This document shows positions 18,288 through 26,532 of a DNA stretch of 64,000 nt, one piece after another. A program made the translations under genes and the position numbers. Source of the stretch: Paracoccaceae bacterium (GTDB taxonomy: Bacteria; Pseudomonadota; Alphaproteobacteria; Rhodobacterales; Rhodobacteraceae). Every line of letters starts with the position of its first letter. Positions within the stretch are counted from its first letter, which is position 1. The stretch spans positions 310,001 through 374,000 of the forward strand of contig WKFK01000011.1 in the NCBI GenBank assembly GCA_014872815.1, in the 5' to 3' direction. The notes below the pieces were generated by a model. That model had not been told where the DNA came from, made no database searches, and saw only the letters and a program-made list of their open reading frames with translations.

Positions 18288-19046
18288 TTAGTGGGAAGGA
18301 TGCAGCGCATCTTTCAGATACACGCAGGTCAGAATGGTAAAGACGTAGGCCTGGATGAAGGCCACCAGGACCTCAAGGCCATACATTGCGGTGATCGCGA
18401 CGATGGACACCGGGCTGACCACAGCAATCGCGGCGAAGCCTGCAAAAACCTTGATCACGGCGTGGCCCGCCATAACGTTACCTGCAAGACGAATGCTGTG
18501 GCTGACTGGACGTACGAAGTAGGAAATCACCTCGATGATCGCCAGTACCGGACGCAGTGCCAGAGGTGCGCTGGACACCCAGAACAGACCCAGGAACGCC
18601 GCGCCGTTTTTCACGAAGCCGACAACAGTCACGGTCACGAACACCAGCAGAGCCAGACCGATGGTGACAGCGAAGTGCGAAGTTGTGGTGAAGGACATTG
18701 GCAGCAGGCCAAGGAAGTTCGCCATCACGATGAACATGAACAGGGTCATAATGTATGGGAAGAACTTCACAGCGTCTTTGCCGGCCACGTCTTCCACCAT
18801 TTTGTAGATGAAGCCATAGGCCAACTCGCCGATGGACTGACCACGGCTTGGGATGATCGCGCGACGGCGGGTGCCGACAACCATCATCGCCACAACGGCG
18901 ATCACGGCCAGCGCCATCCACAGGGTCACGTTGGTGATGGTGAACAGGCCAATGTGGTCACCGCCAAACAGCGGTTTGACCAGAAACTGGTCCATTGGGT
19001 GGAATTCCAGACCGCCTTGTTCCGCGCCGTGTGCTTCGCTTGCCAC
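18288..19046 (-). CDS. atpB: F0F1 ATP synthase subunit a
   Basis: This 252-residue membrane subunit provides the proton half-channels. It has about six helices and the conserved Arg region [16 protein letters not shown] (about 172-187) facing the c-ring. The GTG at 19046 is chosen: it follows GAGGG at 7 bases, whereas the in-frame TTG at 19052 is only one base from that site. It lies 2 bases after the atpI stop. Confidence 0.94.
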   Translation of the reverse strand: MASEAHGAEQGGLEFHPMDQFLVKPLFGGDHIGLFTITNVTLWMALAVIAVVAMMVVGTRRRAIIPSRGQSIGELAYGFIYKMVEDVAGKDAVKFFPYIMTLFMFIVMANFLGLLPMSFTTTSHFAVTIGLALLVFVTVTVVGFVKNGAAFLGLFWVSSAPLALRPVLAIIEVISYFVRPVSHSIRLAGNVMAGHAVIKVFAGFAAIAVVSPVSIVAITAMYGLEVLVAFIQAYVFTILTCVYLKDALHPSH

Positions 19047-19048
19047 GT

Positions 19049-19378
19049 TCAATCCCTCTCGTCTCTCTCAGCGGCATCCGCCGCTTGTTTCTCTTCGATC
19101 TCTTTGGCGCTGTGCAGCATCGTTTTGATGCCTGCCGCCAGACCGAGCATTGTAAACAGCACCAGAAAGATCGGGATCGTCCCGAACAGGCTGTCCAGCC
19201 CGTATCCGATGCCAAATCCGATCCCAAGACCGGAAACCATTTCGATCACCATGCGCCAGGCCAAGTTGGCTGCCGAATAGTGCTCATCAGCGCGGGGCTT
19301 TGGGTCCTGGGCCTTCTTAGCCGCTGCGATCCGGTCCTCCAGACGTTTCATCTGGTCTTTGTGGTCGGTCTCGCTCAC
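19049..19378 (-). CDS. atpI: ATP synthase assembly protein AtpI
   Basis: This 109-residue protein assists c-ring assembly in the family. A charged N-terminus ([20 protein letters not shown]) is followed by two membrane helices (about residues 45-65 and 70-92) and a charged tail. The GTG at 19378 follows AAGGGG at a good distance and gives the usual length; the in-frame extension to 19525 is not supported. It opens the F0 operon; the F1 genes are not in this window. Confidence 0.9.
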   Translation of the reverse strand: MSETDHKDQMKRLEDRIAAAKKAQDPKPRADEHYSAANLAWRMVIEMVSGLGIGFGIGYGLDSLFGTIPIFLVLFTMLGLAAGIKTMLHSAKEIEEKQAADAAERDERD

Positions 19379-19434
19379 GCGCAATTTACCCCTTGCTAAC
19401 GTTGGCGCATTGCTACGGTGCAGCACGGCCTGAG

Positions 19435-19590
19435 TCAATGCGTGAATCGGAGCATTGAAAACTCGCGTAATGCATTGAAAATAATCGCTAAAGACGCCAA
19501 GCCAACTAAAACGACCCAGACCCAATGTAGGCCATCGCCTCGCATTGCCACCGTTTGGCGATATTCAACGAATTGGTTGATCTTTGCCAC
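19435..19590 (-). CDS. Possible small single-pass membrane protein upstream of atpI
   Basis: A 51-residue reading frame from GTG at 19590 ends in one clean membrane helix (LHWVWVVLVGLASLAIIF) and a basic-aromatic tail, a pattern rarely produced by chance. It is on the same strand as atpI and ends 56 bases before it. A shorter start at the ATG at 19545 gives 36 residues. No ribosome site is convincing for either, so the call is tentative. It could be a leader gene of the atp operon or a remnant. Confidence 0.35.
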   Translation of the reverse strand: MAKINQFVEYRQTVAMRGDGLHWVWVVLVGLASLAIIFNALREFSMLRFTH

Positions 19591-19605
19591 GCGAGGTCGT
19601 GACTG

Positions 19606-19647
19606 CACCTTTTGCAAGCACCACTCGCGTGTGACTTGCAAAAGGTG
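19606..19647. repeat. 13-bp perfect inverted repeat (hairpin) upstream of the atp operon
   Basis: CACCTTTTGCAAG (19606-19618) and CTTGCAAAAGGTG (19635-19647) are exact reverse complements around a 16-base loop whose CAC/GTG ends could extend the stem. There is no T-tract on either side, so it is not a simple terminator. It is the dominant structure in the 351-base space between atpI and the next gene; apart from it and the small frame at 19435, I see nothing there. Confidence 0.7.
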
Positions 19648-19729
19648 AACGCACCGTGAAAGGTTCGCCGCAAAGAGTAGAGCAAACGCTCTGCGACAAG
19701 CCTCGCACTCCAAAACAGGGAACTCTAAG

Positions 19730-20419
19730 GTGGCGCATGAAAAAGTCTGGGACTCGTGTTTTCTCCAGGATCTATCAAACGTTGCATATGTGACTTTGCA
19801 CCTTCCCGGGTCTGACGAGCATCCAGATCCTCTGGCGCAAACGGTCAATTTCGCAAAACGCTACAGCTATGTCTTGCCCGCCAATCTTCTGGGATCGATC
19901 CAAGACATCAATGTGGATGAATACCCAGACTACATGTACCACACCTACAAAGGGTCCGTAAAACCACTTTCACAGTCGAAAGATCTGTTTTTTGCAAAGA
20001 ACGGACTGCTCGTTGTCTCTGGTGCGATGTTCGATCTGTTGCAAGCTTTCAACATCGGTGCCTCCCGCTTACGCCACGTGCTTTTGCGAAAACATGACCA
20101 AAAGACCCCTCTAGAGGGGCGTTGGTATTTTCTACACATCCGAGAAAATCGCAATTGCCTGATCCCCGAACGCTCAACAGGGGTTGAGCGCACAAGGGCT
20201 GCAGACCGCTGGGACGTCAAGCCCGACAGCTGGAGCCGTGACCCAAATGAGACGTTTCAGTTCTGCGTCGCCCCAACAGCGGCAGCCGACTTGGACCTTT
20301 GGTACGACAGCCGGGCACGAAGTGTCTTGTTTTTCTCCGAGCGCCTGAAAGAAGCCATCGAAAGAGCGGGGCTCAGCTTCAAAAGCGGCAATGATTTTCG
20401 CGCCTGCAAGGTTGTTTAA
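19730..20419 (+). CDS. imm11 / DUF1629-like protein, possible orphan immunity protein
   Basis: This 229-residue protein resembles the DUF1629/imm11 family found as immunity proteins next to polymorphic toxins: a central segment FFAKNGLLVVSGAMFDLLQAF, then GRWYFLHI, and the C-terminal SVLFFSERLKEAIERAGLSF, which matches the family pattern of a strand followed by SE-x-LK-x-A-x-E. It starts with GTG. G+C counted by hand over 19981-20040 is 45%, well below neighbouring genes, which suggests transfer. No toxin gene lies beside it. Family assignment is from pattern memory. Confidence 0.55.
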   Translation: MAHEKVWDSCFLQDLSNVAYVTLHLPGSDEHPDPLAQTVNFAKRYSYVLPANLLGSIQDINVDEYPDYMYHTYKGSVKPLSQSKDLFFAKNGLLVVSGAMFDLLQAFNIGASRLRHVLLRKHDQKTPLEGRWYFLHIRENRNCLIPERSTGVERTRAADRWDVKPDSWSRDPNETFQFCVAPTAAADLDLWYDSRARSVLFFSERLKEAIERAGLSFKSGNDFRACKVV

Positions 20420-20490
20420 TGCCTCTGGGCAGACAGCCTTCCACGCAAAAATCGTTGCCGATCACACCTCAGCGATTTGGGTGACTTTTT

Positions 20491-21204
20491 TCAACAGCTG
20501 TGATCCGGCGCAATCCCAACGTCCTGCCCACGCAGGATCCGCCAGTTGCGTTTGATCAGGTTTTTCCAGATCAGCGTTGGCAGACCACGGAAGAAATCCG
20601 ACGTCGCCCCCTTGCCCCCGCGAAACAGTGTCCGCAACGCCACCCAAGGCGGCACCGGCTTAAACAGTGCTTTTGCCACTGCTGGTTGCCCGACGCTGAT
20701 CTGTGCAAGCGCGCGCTCAACAGCCTTGGGATTGTTCCAATCAGTGAACCACAACACACAGCCCTTCTTGTTGATGATAAACACGGAGTTCGGGTAGCCG
20801 CCAAAGGCCTGATGCGCCGTACCGTTTTCGTCATCAATCAGGATCAACCGCCCCTCCGCATCTTCTCGCAACGCGGTCGCGCAGTCTGTCTTGTCCTGCT
20901 GAGAGCTATGCGCCGGAATCTTTGCCCCCGGATGCGCTTCCCGCACATAAAGAACGCGAAAATCGCAGTTAGGAAACTGTGCTCGTAACCGCGCCATGCC
21001 AACGCGGCGTCCTTGGAACAGCGGGCAGGTCAGGCTGCCCATTTCCAACACAAGGAAATCTCCCTTAAAATCCAACAGCCGCTGGTCAATCCAGTCCGCG
21101 GTTTGCAGCGTGAAGTCCGGCGCCTTGTCGCCCGGCATCGGCCCCGCAAAACGATCCAGATCATAGGCGTCGGTTTTGAATTCAGTATAATTGTAATCAG
21201 ACAT
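20491..21204 (-). CDS. Deiodinase-like thioredoxin-fold protein
   Basis: This 237-residue protein has a thioredoxin/peroxiredoxin-type domain (PGDKAPDFTLQTADW, then VLEMGSLTCPLFQGR and VLYVREAHPG). The TCPLF and REAHPG motifs match the bacterial relatives of iodothyronine deiodinase, where the animal enzyme has selenocysteine at the Cys position. A second part (HQAFGGYPNSVFIINKKG) completes the fold. The start at the second of two adjacent ATGs gives better spacing from AAAGGA. It overlaps the marR gene, so it is probably in one operon with it. The redox substrate is unknown. Confidence 0.7.
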   Translation of the reverse strand: MSDYNYTEFKTDAYDLDRFAGPMPGDKAPDFTLQTADWIDQRLLDFKGDFLVLEMGSLTCPLFQGRRVGMARLRAQFPNCDFRVLYVREAHPGAKIPAHSSQQDKTDCATALREDAEGRLILIDDENGTAHQAFGGYPNSVFIINKKGCVLWFTDWNNPKAVERALAQISVGQPAVAKALFKPVPPWVALRTLFRGGKGATSDFFRGLPTLIWKNLIKRNWRILRGQDVGIAPDHSC

Positions 21205-21652
21205 CATCGTTTCCTTTCAATGAGGCGTCGCTGAGGTTCTCAAAAATCCTTTGCAACACAGAGACGGCCACGCGCTGCTCCTCAGCACTGATCCCGACAC
21301 TCACTTGTGCAATCAACTGATCCGCCAGGGCGCTCATCTGCGACAGCGCCGCGCGCCCTTCCTCCGTCAGCTCCAAGTTCAACCGCCGCCGATCATGCGC
21401 ATCCGGCGTGCGTTGCACCCATCCCTTACCCACCAGCTTGTCGGCAAGGCGCGACACTGTTGTTCGGTCACGCAGCGTTGCCGCACTCAACGCGGTTGTC
21501 GGCTGCGGGCCAGCCGCCAGAAACCGCAACGACGCCCAGTCCTCTGCAGTCGCCGCAAGGCCGTTGTCTTCAAAACGTGTGGTCAGTTCTTTTCGAGCCG
21601 CAAAGCCCAATCGATTGACCCAGTAAAGCGGGAGTGTGTCTTGTGCTTCCAT
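21197..21652 (-). CDS. MarR family transcriptional regulator
   Basis: This 151-residue winged-helix regulator has the recognition segment TTALSAATLRDRTTVSRLADKLVGKGWVQR and wing DAHDRRRLNLELTEEG. The ATG at 21652 matches the family N-terminus (ETQ-like MEAQDTLPLYWVNRLGF); an upstream in-frame start is not needed. It precedes the deiodinase-like gene with an 8-base overlap, pointing to control of that gene and itself. A perfect dyad sits at its start. Confidence 0.88.
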   Translation of the reverse strand: MEAQDTLPLYWVNRLGFAARKELTTRFEDNGLAATAEDWASLRFLAAGPQPTTALSAATLRDRTTVSRLADKLVGKGWVQRTPDAHDRRRLNLELTEEGRAALSQMSALADQLIAQVSVGISAEEQRVAVSVLQRIFENLSDASLKGNDDV

Positions 21653-21665
21653 ATATGTGCATATA
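21652..21665. promoter_or_regulatory. Candidate MarR operator
   Basis: TATATG and CATATA flank TG, a perfect 14-bp dyad immediately upstream of the marR start codon, a usual place for autorepressor binding. It is also in the 95-base space shared with the divergent ArsR-type gene. Confidence 0.5.
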
Positions 21666-21746
21666 GCACCTATTGCTAAATGCACGCAATGGCGCGATTG
21701 TCGCACCTCATTGACCCCACCGGCTCTCACCCGCTAGGCAGGGCGC

Positions 21747-22094
21747 ATGTCAAACACGCTAGACACCGTCTTCTCTGCCCTCGCCGATCCGACACGGCGT
21801 GAGATTCTCAACATGTTGCTTGAGGATGATATGGCCGTGACCGACGTCGCCGAGCCGTTTGACATATCCCTTGCCGCCATTTCCAAGCACCTAATGATCC
21901 TCACCAAGGCGGGCCTGATCTCTCAAGAAAAGCGCGGTCGGGTAAAATGGTGCAAGCTGGAGCCGGACGCCCTGCGTGCCGCCTCGGTCTGGATGCAGGG
22001 CTTTGGCCAATTTGAGCCCGTCAACCTGGATGCCTTTGAGCGGTTCCTGGAAACCGAGCTTACGCCGCCACCTGGCGCAGACACGCCCGAATAA
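21747..22094 (+). CDS. ArsR family winged-helix transcriptional regulator
   Basis: This 115-residue regulator has the ArsR helix-turn-helix: FSALADPTRREILNML, then DVAEPFDISLAAISKHLMIL and the wing QEKRGRVKWCKL. No metal-binding Cys pair is visible in the ELCVCDL position, so it is of the non-metal type often paired with SRPBCC or DinB-fold proteins. It is divergent from marR and its end overlaps the convergent ClbS-like gene by 35 bases. Confidence 0.88.
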   Translation: MSNTLDTVFSALADPTRREILNMLLEDDMAVTDVAEPFDISLAAISKHLMILTKAGLISQEKRGRVKWCKLEPDALRAASVWMQGFGQFEPVNLDAFERFLETELTPPPGADTPE

Positions 22095-22560
22095 ACTTCG
22101 CCGCAGAGCGATAATGCGACGACGCCGCAGCCTCAGCCCAGCGCCCGGTGGTCCAGTTGTTGTTGCCACCTTTCATCGGCTTGCCATAAAGCGCCTCTTG
22201 ATCGAGACCATCAATCAACCGATGCCACCTCTGATGCGCTGCCTCAAACTCGGCCTTGGCTGTGTCCCAATCCACGTCCTGATGCGCGGCCAGCACCTGT
22301 GCGTTATACTCTTTGAGCTGGTTCCACTTATACCCCGGCGCGGGAAAAGCCACGGGTTTGCCCGCTTGTCCATCGGCATACCAGCCAAGAAACAAGTCGA
22401 TCCAATGCGCCCGATGCACCAAAACATCGCGCATACTCCAATTGTCGCCAAACTTAATGACTGCCGCATCCGCGGACACCGTTTCAATCACCGTCTGAAG
22501 CTTCGCAAACTCCTTGTCGGCAACGGCTAACAAATCCTCTTTTGTCGTGGCTGCAGGCAT
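22060..22560 (-). CDS. ClbS/DfsB family four-helix-bundle protein
   Basis: This 166-residue protein matches the ClbS/DfsB family: SKEDLL-like start TTKEDLLAVADKEFAKLQ, VLVHRAHWIDLFLGWY, VAFPAPGYKWNQLKEYN and EALYGKPM followed by NNNWTTGRWAE. E. coli ClbS is the colibactin self-resistance cyclopropane hydrolase; most relatives have unknown roles and sit in the DinB superfamily. No colibactin-type synthesis genes are in the window. A strong GGGAGGATTGAT site precedes the ATG. Confidence 0.85.
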   Translation of the reverse strand: MPAATTKEDLLAVADKEFAKLQTVIETVSADAAVIKFGDNWSMRDVLVHRAHWIDLFLGWYADGQAGKPVAFPAPGYKWNQLKEYNAQVLAAHQDVDWDTAKAEFEAAHQRWHRLIDGLDQEALYGKPMKGGNNNWTTGRWAEAAASSHYRSAAKFIRACLRQVAA

Positions 22561-22637
22561 ATCAATCCTCCCGCCTAAACATACCTCACAACCACACCTT
22601 CTGCCTTGACGTGAATCAAGGAGATGCCGAAGACCGC

Positions 22638-23501
22638 TTATCGTAGAGCATCATACCCTGCGAATGCGATGTCCAGCTTCGCCCGCTCCCAAGTGCCATC
22701 TGGCAAAAGCCACATCGGCTCAGCTAACAGCTTGAGATCGCGCACGCCCAGCGCCGGAACATGCCACCCCATGGAATGTGACATTGCCACCCGGACACCT
22801 GGCTTCGGGTTTAAGCTAGGCAAGATTTGCGCCGCTCCCATCTTCATATGATGCGCAATATCCCACTCCTGCACCCCAGCAGCGGTCCGCGTCACCACCC
22901 AACAGTGCATATCCGTTGTCGAGGTGCGTTTTTCTTCCGGGATGAAATATCCAGTGACATACCCCGCCTCAATCCCAGCAGCCCTGCAATAAGCGATCAA
23001 AAAAGCGTTGATGTCCACACAACTCCCACGGGTCAGACCACACAGCTGAGGCATGTCATCGTGCCCCTCATACAGGTCATCATTGCGATGTCCGTACTCA
23101 AACATGCCCGCCACATGATCCACGATAAGGCGCAACGCGTCATCTTTAGATGCCGCCCCCCCTACAAGCGCCTCAACTTCCCCAACCAGATTTGCTGCGG
23201 CGCGTGTGTACTTGCTATCGCGTTGCGCAAACATAGCATTTGGATAGGTCGCGCCACCGCGTTGAAACGCCCAGCGAAAAGTCACGTCTTCGGAATCCGG
23301 CATGACTTCGACCAGCGCCTGCCCGCTACCCGTTTCGAAGAGCACCTCATGACGCCCTCCAATCACTTGCAACGACATCGGCGTAACATCCGGCGTGGAC
23401 AACCCCACAGGTGCAATCAACCGCGCACCTTCCCGGGTCGTTAGGGTTACATCCAAAGCAATCATAGCCGCGCCTTCCGACACCGATATTTCGAATTCCA
23501 T
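22638..23501 (-). CDS. Transglutaminase-like cysteine protease-fold protein
   Basis: This 287-residue protein has an N-terminal beta-rich region (about 1-95) and a transglutaminase core with LTRGSCVDINAFLIAYCRAAGIEAGYVTGYF (catalytic Cys about 147) followed by the His and Asp region TSTTDMHCWVVTRTAAG and EWDIAHH. Such proteins cleave or cross-link peptides in prokaryotes; the substrate is unknown. An internal ATG at 23465 follows GGAAGG and could be the real start. It ends a DMT-exporter/regulator group read in the same direction, 19 bases after the DMT gene. Confidence 0.75.
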   Translation of the reverse strand: MEFEISVSEGAAMIALDVTLTTREGARLIAPVGLSTPDVTPMSLQVIGGRHEVLFETGSGQALVEVMPDSEDVTFRWAFQRGGATYPNAMFAQRDSKYTRAAANLVGEVEALVGGAASKDDALRLIVDHVAGMFEYGHRNDDLYEGHDDMPQLCGLTRGSCVDINAFLIAYCRAAGIEAGYVTGYFIPEEKRTSTTDMHCWVVTRTAAGVQEWDIAHHMKMGAAQILPSLNPKPGVRVAMSHSMGWHVPALGVRDLKLLAEPMWLLPDGTWERAKLDIAFAGYDALR

Positions 23502-23520
23502 CGAAACTTACAAACCAAAC

Positions 23521-24402
23521 TCATGTGTCATTTTCAAGAAGCATCCAAAGCGCGACACAGGTCAGGCCAATCCCCACCAAGACAAATCCACTCGGCGCGC
23601 CATGCCCGAGCCCGATCTCCCACAAGATGACCCAACTGGGCACCAGATAAGTGTAGGCCATGACCTTGGCACTGGGCAGATGCAAAGTCGCAAACTGCAA
23701 CAACACAAAGGTCGCTGCGGAGGCAAACACCGCCAAATAGACAATGGTGCCCCAAACCAGCGGCTCCAGCGCCAACCAATCCGTCGTCCACAGGTCGCGC
23801 CAGCCCACCCCGGACAGGATCACCAAGCCCGCGATCAGCGTGCCAAAGGTAAACACCACCGGTGCCTCGCCCCGATTCAGTTTGCGTACCATTGGCGTGT
23901 AGATCGCGTGCAACATGCAGCCCCAGAAATAGTAGATTTCTCCCTGCCCGACCTCAAAGCGCAAAAACGCTTGCCAATCCGCGCGGAAAATCACCCACAA
24001 CGCGCCGACCGCGCCAATGCCCAGCGCGACAAACATGCGCGTGGTTGTGATCTGGCGCAGCAGCACCCAGCCAAACCCCGCCGACATCAACGGTGTCAGC
24101 GTGAAGACCGCCGCCGTGCTCACCGGATGGGCCGTCTTTAGCCCCTCAAACATCAGCACAAAATAACCCGCAAATAATCCGCCAAGGATCAGATACCGCC
24201 ATGGCGCGCGCCAGGCGGAACTCGGCAGCCCTTTGGTGGCCAAAGCCGCCACCCCAATCACAGACGCCGCAATCAAAAACCGCACCGCATTCAGCGCGGC
24301 AGGCTCCACCGCATTCGCACTCATCGAGCCAAGCGAAAACGAACCAGCCACCAATGCGGAGAACAGCAACATGGCCAAATGGCCGCGAAGATGCAGACTC
24401 AT
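23521..24402 (-). CDS. DMT/EamA family transporter
   Basis: This 293-residue inner-membrane carrier has about ten hydrophobic helices in two EamA repeats (first near residues 10-140, second near 150-285). The ATG at 24402 overlaps the LysR stop by 4 bases; an upstream in-frame start would run far into that gene. EamA proteins export amino acids or metabolites. Being coupled to the LysR gene, it may be its target. Confidence 0.85.
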   Translation of the reverse strand: MSLHLRGHLAMLLFSALVAGSFSLGSMSANAVEPAALNAVRFLIAASVIGVAALATKGLPSSAWRAPWRYLILGGLFAGYFVLMFEGLKTAHPVSTAAVFTLTPLMSAGFGWVLLRQITTTRMFVALGIGAVGALWVIFRADWQAFLRFEVGQGEIYYFWGCMLHAIYTPMVRKLNRGEAPVVFTFGTLIAGLVILSGVGWRDLWTTDWLALEPLVWGTIVYLAVFASAATFVLLQFATLHLPSAKVMAYTYLVPSWVILWEIGLGHGAPSGFVLVGIGLTCVALWMLLENDT

Positions 24403-25283
24403 CGTGCGGCGACCCAATCCTGCGCACGCTCCTTCAGGAAGGCGAGGAATGTCTGCACTTTGATGGTGCGGTGCAAATCCACATGGGTGATCAGGCGCAC
24501 ATTGATGTCCCACTCCGGCTTGGGCGCAAGCACCTGCGTCAAAGGTTCGGTGCTCTCCACATCCCAGACCGGCAAAAATCCCAACCCGGCCCCATGTCGC
24601 ACCGCCGCTGCAATCGCCCGATCCGACGTAGAACGGAACACCACGTTTTCCCGAGGCACCTGGGTTTTGAGCCAGCGATAAAACGGCGCACGGCTGTCCG
24701 GGTTGTCATGCCCCACAAAACGGTGGTTCACCAAATCCGCTTCGTCTTTCGGCACACCATGCCGCGCAATGTAGCAGTCCGCCCCATAAAGCGCCGCAGG
24801 CAACTGCGCCAGTTTCTGCACCACATTGTCCGGCTGCACTTCTCCGTCCCCGGCACGAATGGCGACATGCGCTTCGCCGTATTCCAAACGGAACACACGG
24901 TCGCCCGTCAAGAACCGCACCAGCAAATCCGGATGCGCTGCCTGAAAATCCGCCAGAATCGGCGCGACCAAATTGGCAAAGCCGCCAAGTGCAGTCACCA
25001 CCAGCTCGCCAGACACATCCGCACCGCGCCCCTTGATACGCCCTTCCAACTGACCAAACTGATCATCCGTGGTCTGCGCCACCCGCATCAGATCTTCACC
25101 CGCCTCTGTGGCCGTGTAACCCCGCGCATGGCGCTGAAACAACTTCACGCCCAGTTGCGCTTCCAGCGCATCAATATGCCGGATCACCGTCGCATGGTGC
25201 ACACCAAGCACCTCTGCCGCGCCGCTCACCGTCCCCTGCCGCGCCACCTGAAACGCTGTGCGCACCTCATCCCAGTTCTTCAT
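24399..25283 (-). CDS. LysR family transcriptional regulator
   Basis: This 294-residue regulator has an N-terminal winged helix (WDEVRTAFQVARQGTVSGAA and HATVIRHIDALEAQLGVKLF, residues about 4-63) and a periplasmic-binding-type effector domain (about 90-290). It is divergent from the azoreductase gene, the classic layout for control of that gene, and coupled to the downstream DMT exporter. Confidence 0.92.
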   Translation of the reverse strand: MKNWDEVRTAFQVARQGTVSGAAEVLGVHHATVIRHIDALEAQLGVKLFQRHARGYTATEAGEDLMRVAQTTDDQFGQLEGRIKGRGADVSGELVVTALGGFANLVAPILADFQAAHPDLLVRFLTGDRVFRLEYGEAHVAIRAGDGEVQPDNVVQKLAQLPAALYGADCYIARHGVPKDEADLVNHRFVGHDNPDSRAPFYRWLKTQVPRENVVFRSTSDRAIAAAVRHGAGLGFLPVWDVESTEPLTQVLAPKPEWDINVRLITHVDLHRTIKVQTFLAFLKERAQDWVAAR

Positions 25284-25338
25284 ATTCTGCCCTCGTCACC
25301 GATGTGCAAATTCAAACACATCATGCGCATTAACTGCG

Positions 25339-25358
25339 ATTGCGTGTGAAATTGCAAT
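25339..25358. promoter_or_regulatory. Candidate LysR operator
   Basis: ATTGC and GCAAT flank a 10-base spacer in the LysR/azoR divergent space. The size and A/T-rich dyad fit a LysR box, but the arms are short. Confidence 0.4.
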
Positions 25359-25407
25359 AACCCATCTTCCTCTCAATCACAGCGCAACCACTCACGGACA
25401 CACCAAC

Positions 25408-25953
25408 ATGACACTCACAGTTTTGCACATCGACACCTCTGCCCGCTTCACCGCCTCCGCCTCCCGCGCCGCCTCCGCCGCATTAGTAGCTGAGCAAAAC
25501 GCCAGCCACGTGATCCGCCGCGACCTCTCTGAGACGACACTGCCGTTTCTGGATGAAGGCTTTGCCCAAGCCACCTTCACCCCACCAGAAGCCCGCACCG
25601 AGGCTCAGAAAGAAGCACTCGCAATTTCCGACACGCTGGTGTCCGAGCTGCAGGCCGCCGACACCCTCGTTATTGGCGTCGCGATGTACAACTTCTCCAT
25701 CCCGGCAAGCCTCAAGGCCTGGATTGACCAGATCGCCCGCGCCGGTGTGACTTTCGCCTACAGCGAGACCGGCCCCAAAGGTCTGCTTGAGGGCAAAAAA
25801 GCCATCATCACCATCGCTTCCGGTGGCACCGAGATTGGCTCCGGTATGGATTTCGCCTCCGACTACCTGCGCTTTGTGCTGGGTTTTGTTGGCATCACAG
25901 ATGTGACCATCCTGAACAAGGACGGCGCAGAAGTGACCGCCAAAGCGGCCTAA
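25408..25953 (+). CDS. azoR: FMN-dependent NADH:quinone oxidoreductase / azoreductase
   Basis: This 181-residue flavodoxin-fold enzyme reduces quinones or azo dyes with NADH. It starts MTLTVLHIDTSARF, with the FMN-phosphate loop, and has GVAMYNFSIPASLKAWID (about 90-107), typical of AzoR, and IASGGTEIG later. It is slightly shorter than the E. coli enzyme (about 200). Divergent from LysR; a terminator follows. Confidence 0.9.
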   Translation: MTLTVLHIDTSARFTASASRAASAALVAEQNASHVIRRDLSETTLPFLDEGFAQATFTPPEARTEAQKEALAISDTLVSELQAADTLVIGVAMYNFSIPASLKAWIDQIARAGVTFAYSETGPKGLLEGKKAIITIASGGTEIGSGMDFASDYLRFVLGFVGITDVTILNKDGAEVTAKAA

Positions 25954-25964
25954 AGCCCTTGCAG

Positions 25965-25991
25965 AGGCGCACGTATTATCGTGCGCCTTTT
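25965..25991 (+). terminator. Rho-independent terminator of azoR
   Basis: AGGCGCACG and CGTGCGCCT form a 9-bp stem with a TATTAT loop, followed by TTT. It separates azoR from the convergent YbaK-like gene. Confidence 0.85.
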
Positions 25992-25995
25992 GCAC

Positions 25996-26532
25996 TCATG
26001 TCATTGAAAGCATCTCTGGCGTCACGCCAATCTTCGCAAAAAACACCCACAAATCGCTGACATCCATCGCCACCGTGCGATCATTCACCAGCGGATGCAT
26101 GTAAATCTTGTCAGCATCCTTAGCGGCAGCATCAATAAAGAACCGCACGCCCGCCTCGGCTCCGTTGATCATCGCCAACGGTGTAACCGCCCCGGGCCGC
26201 ACGCCCAGGTTCTGCATCAACCGATCCGCCGACCCAAACGACAGTCCTCCAACACCCAGCTGTTTGCCCAGCGCCTTTAGGTCAATCTCCCGATCCTGCT
26301 CCAGCGTTACAAGATAATTGCGCTTCTTCTTGTCCCGCAGGTACAAGTTTTTCACGCGAAACGCCGCCTCACCGGGCACCACCATCGCCGCCTCAACCGC
26401 CTTGGCGTCCTCCACCGTGCGCAGCGGCACATGTTCGTGCAGCACATAGCCCAAGCCCCACGCATCCAACTGCGCCAAAAGCGCATCCGAACTCACCGGC
26501 AAGCTGTCCTGAAACTCAGATGATGCGTCCAT
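25996..26532 (-). CDS. YbaK/prolyl-tRNA deacylase-associated domain protein
   Basis: This 178-residue protein belongs to the YbaK/ProXp family: AFRVKNLYLRDKKKRNYLV (residues about 60-78), LGVGGLSFGSADRLMQNLGVRPGAVTPLAMIN and HPLVNDRTVAMDVSDLWVF. Family members hydrolyse mis-acylated Ala- or Cys-tRNA-Pro. Of two adjacent ATGs the second (26532) is better spaced from GGGAGG. It is monocistronic and divergent from ffh. Confidence 0.88.
   Translation of the reverse strand: MDASSEFQDSLPVSSDALLAQLDAWGLGYVLHEHVPLRTVEDAKAVEAAMVVPGEAAFRVKNLYLRDKKKRNYLVTLEQDREIDLKALGKQLGVGGLSFGSADRLMQNLGVRPGAVTPLAMINGAEAGVRFFIDAAAKDADKIYMHPLVNDRTVAMDVSDLWVFFAKIGVTPEMLSMT

Noticed and set aside
24201..25349. 382-residue plus-strand frame over the DMT and LysR genes
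   Set aside because: Antisense to two recognised genes and rich in Arg/His/Pro.
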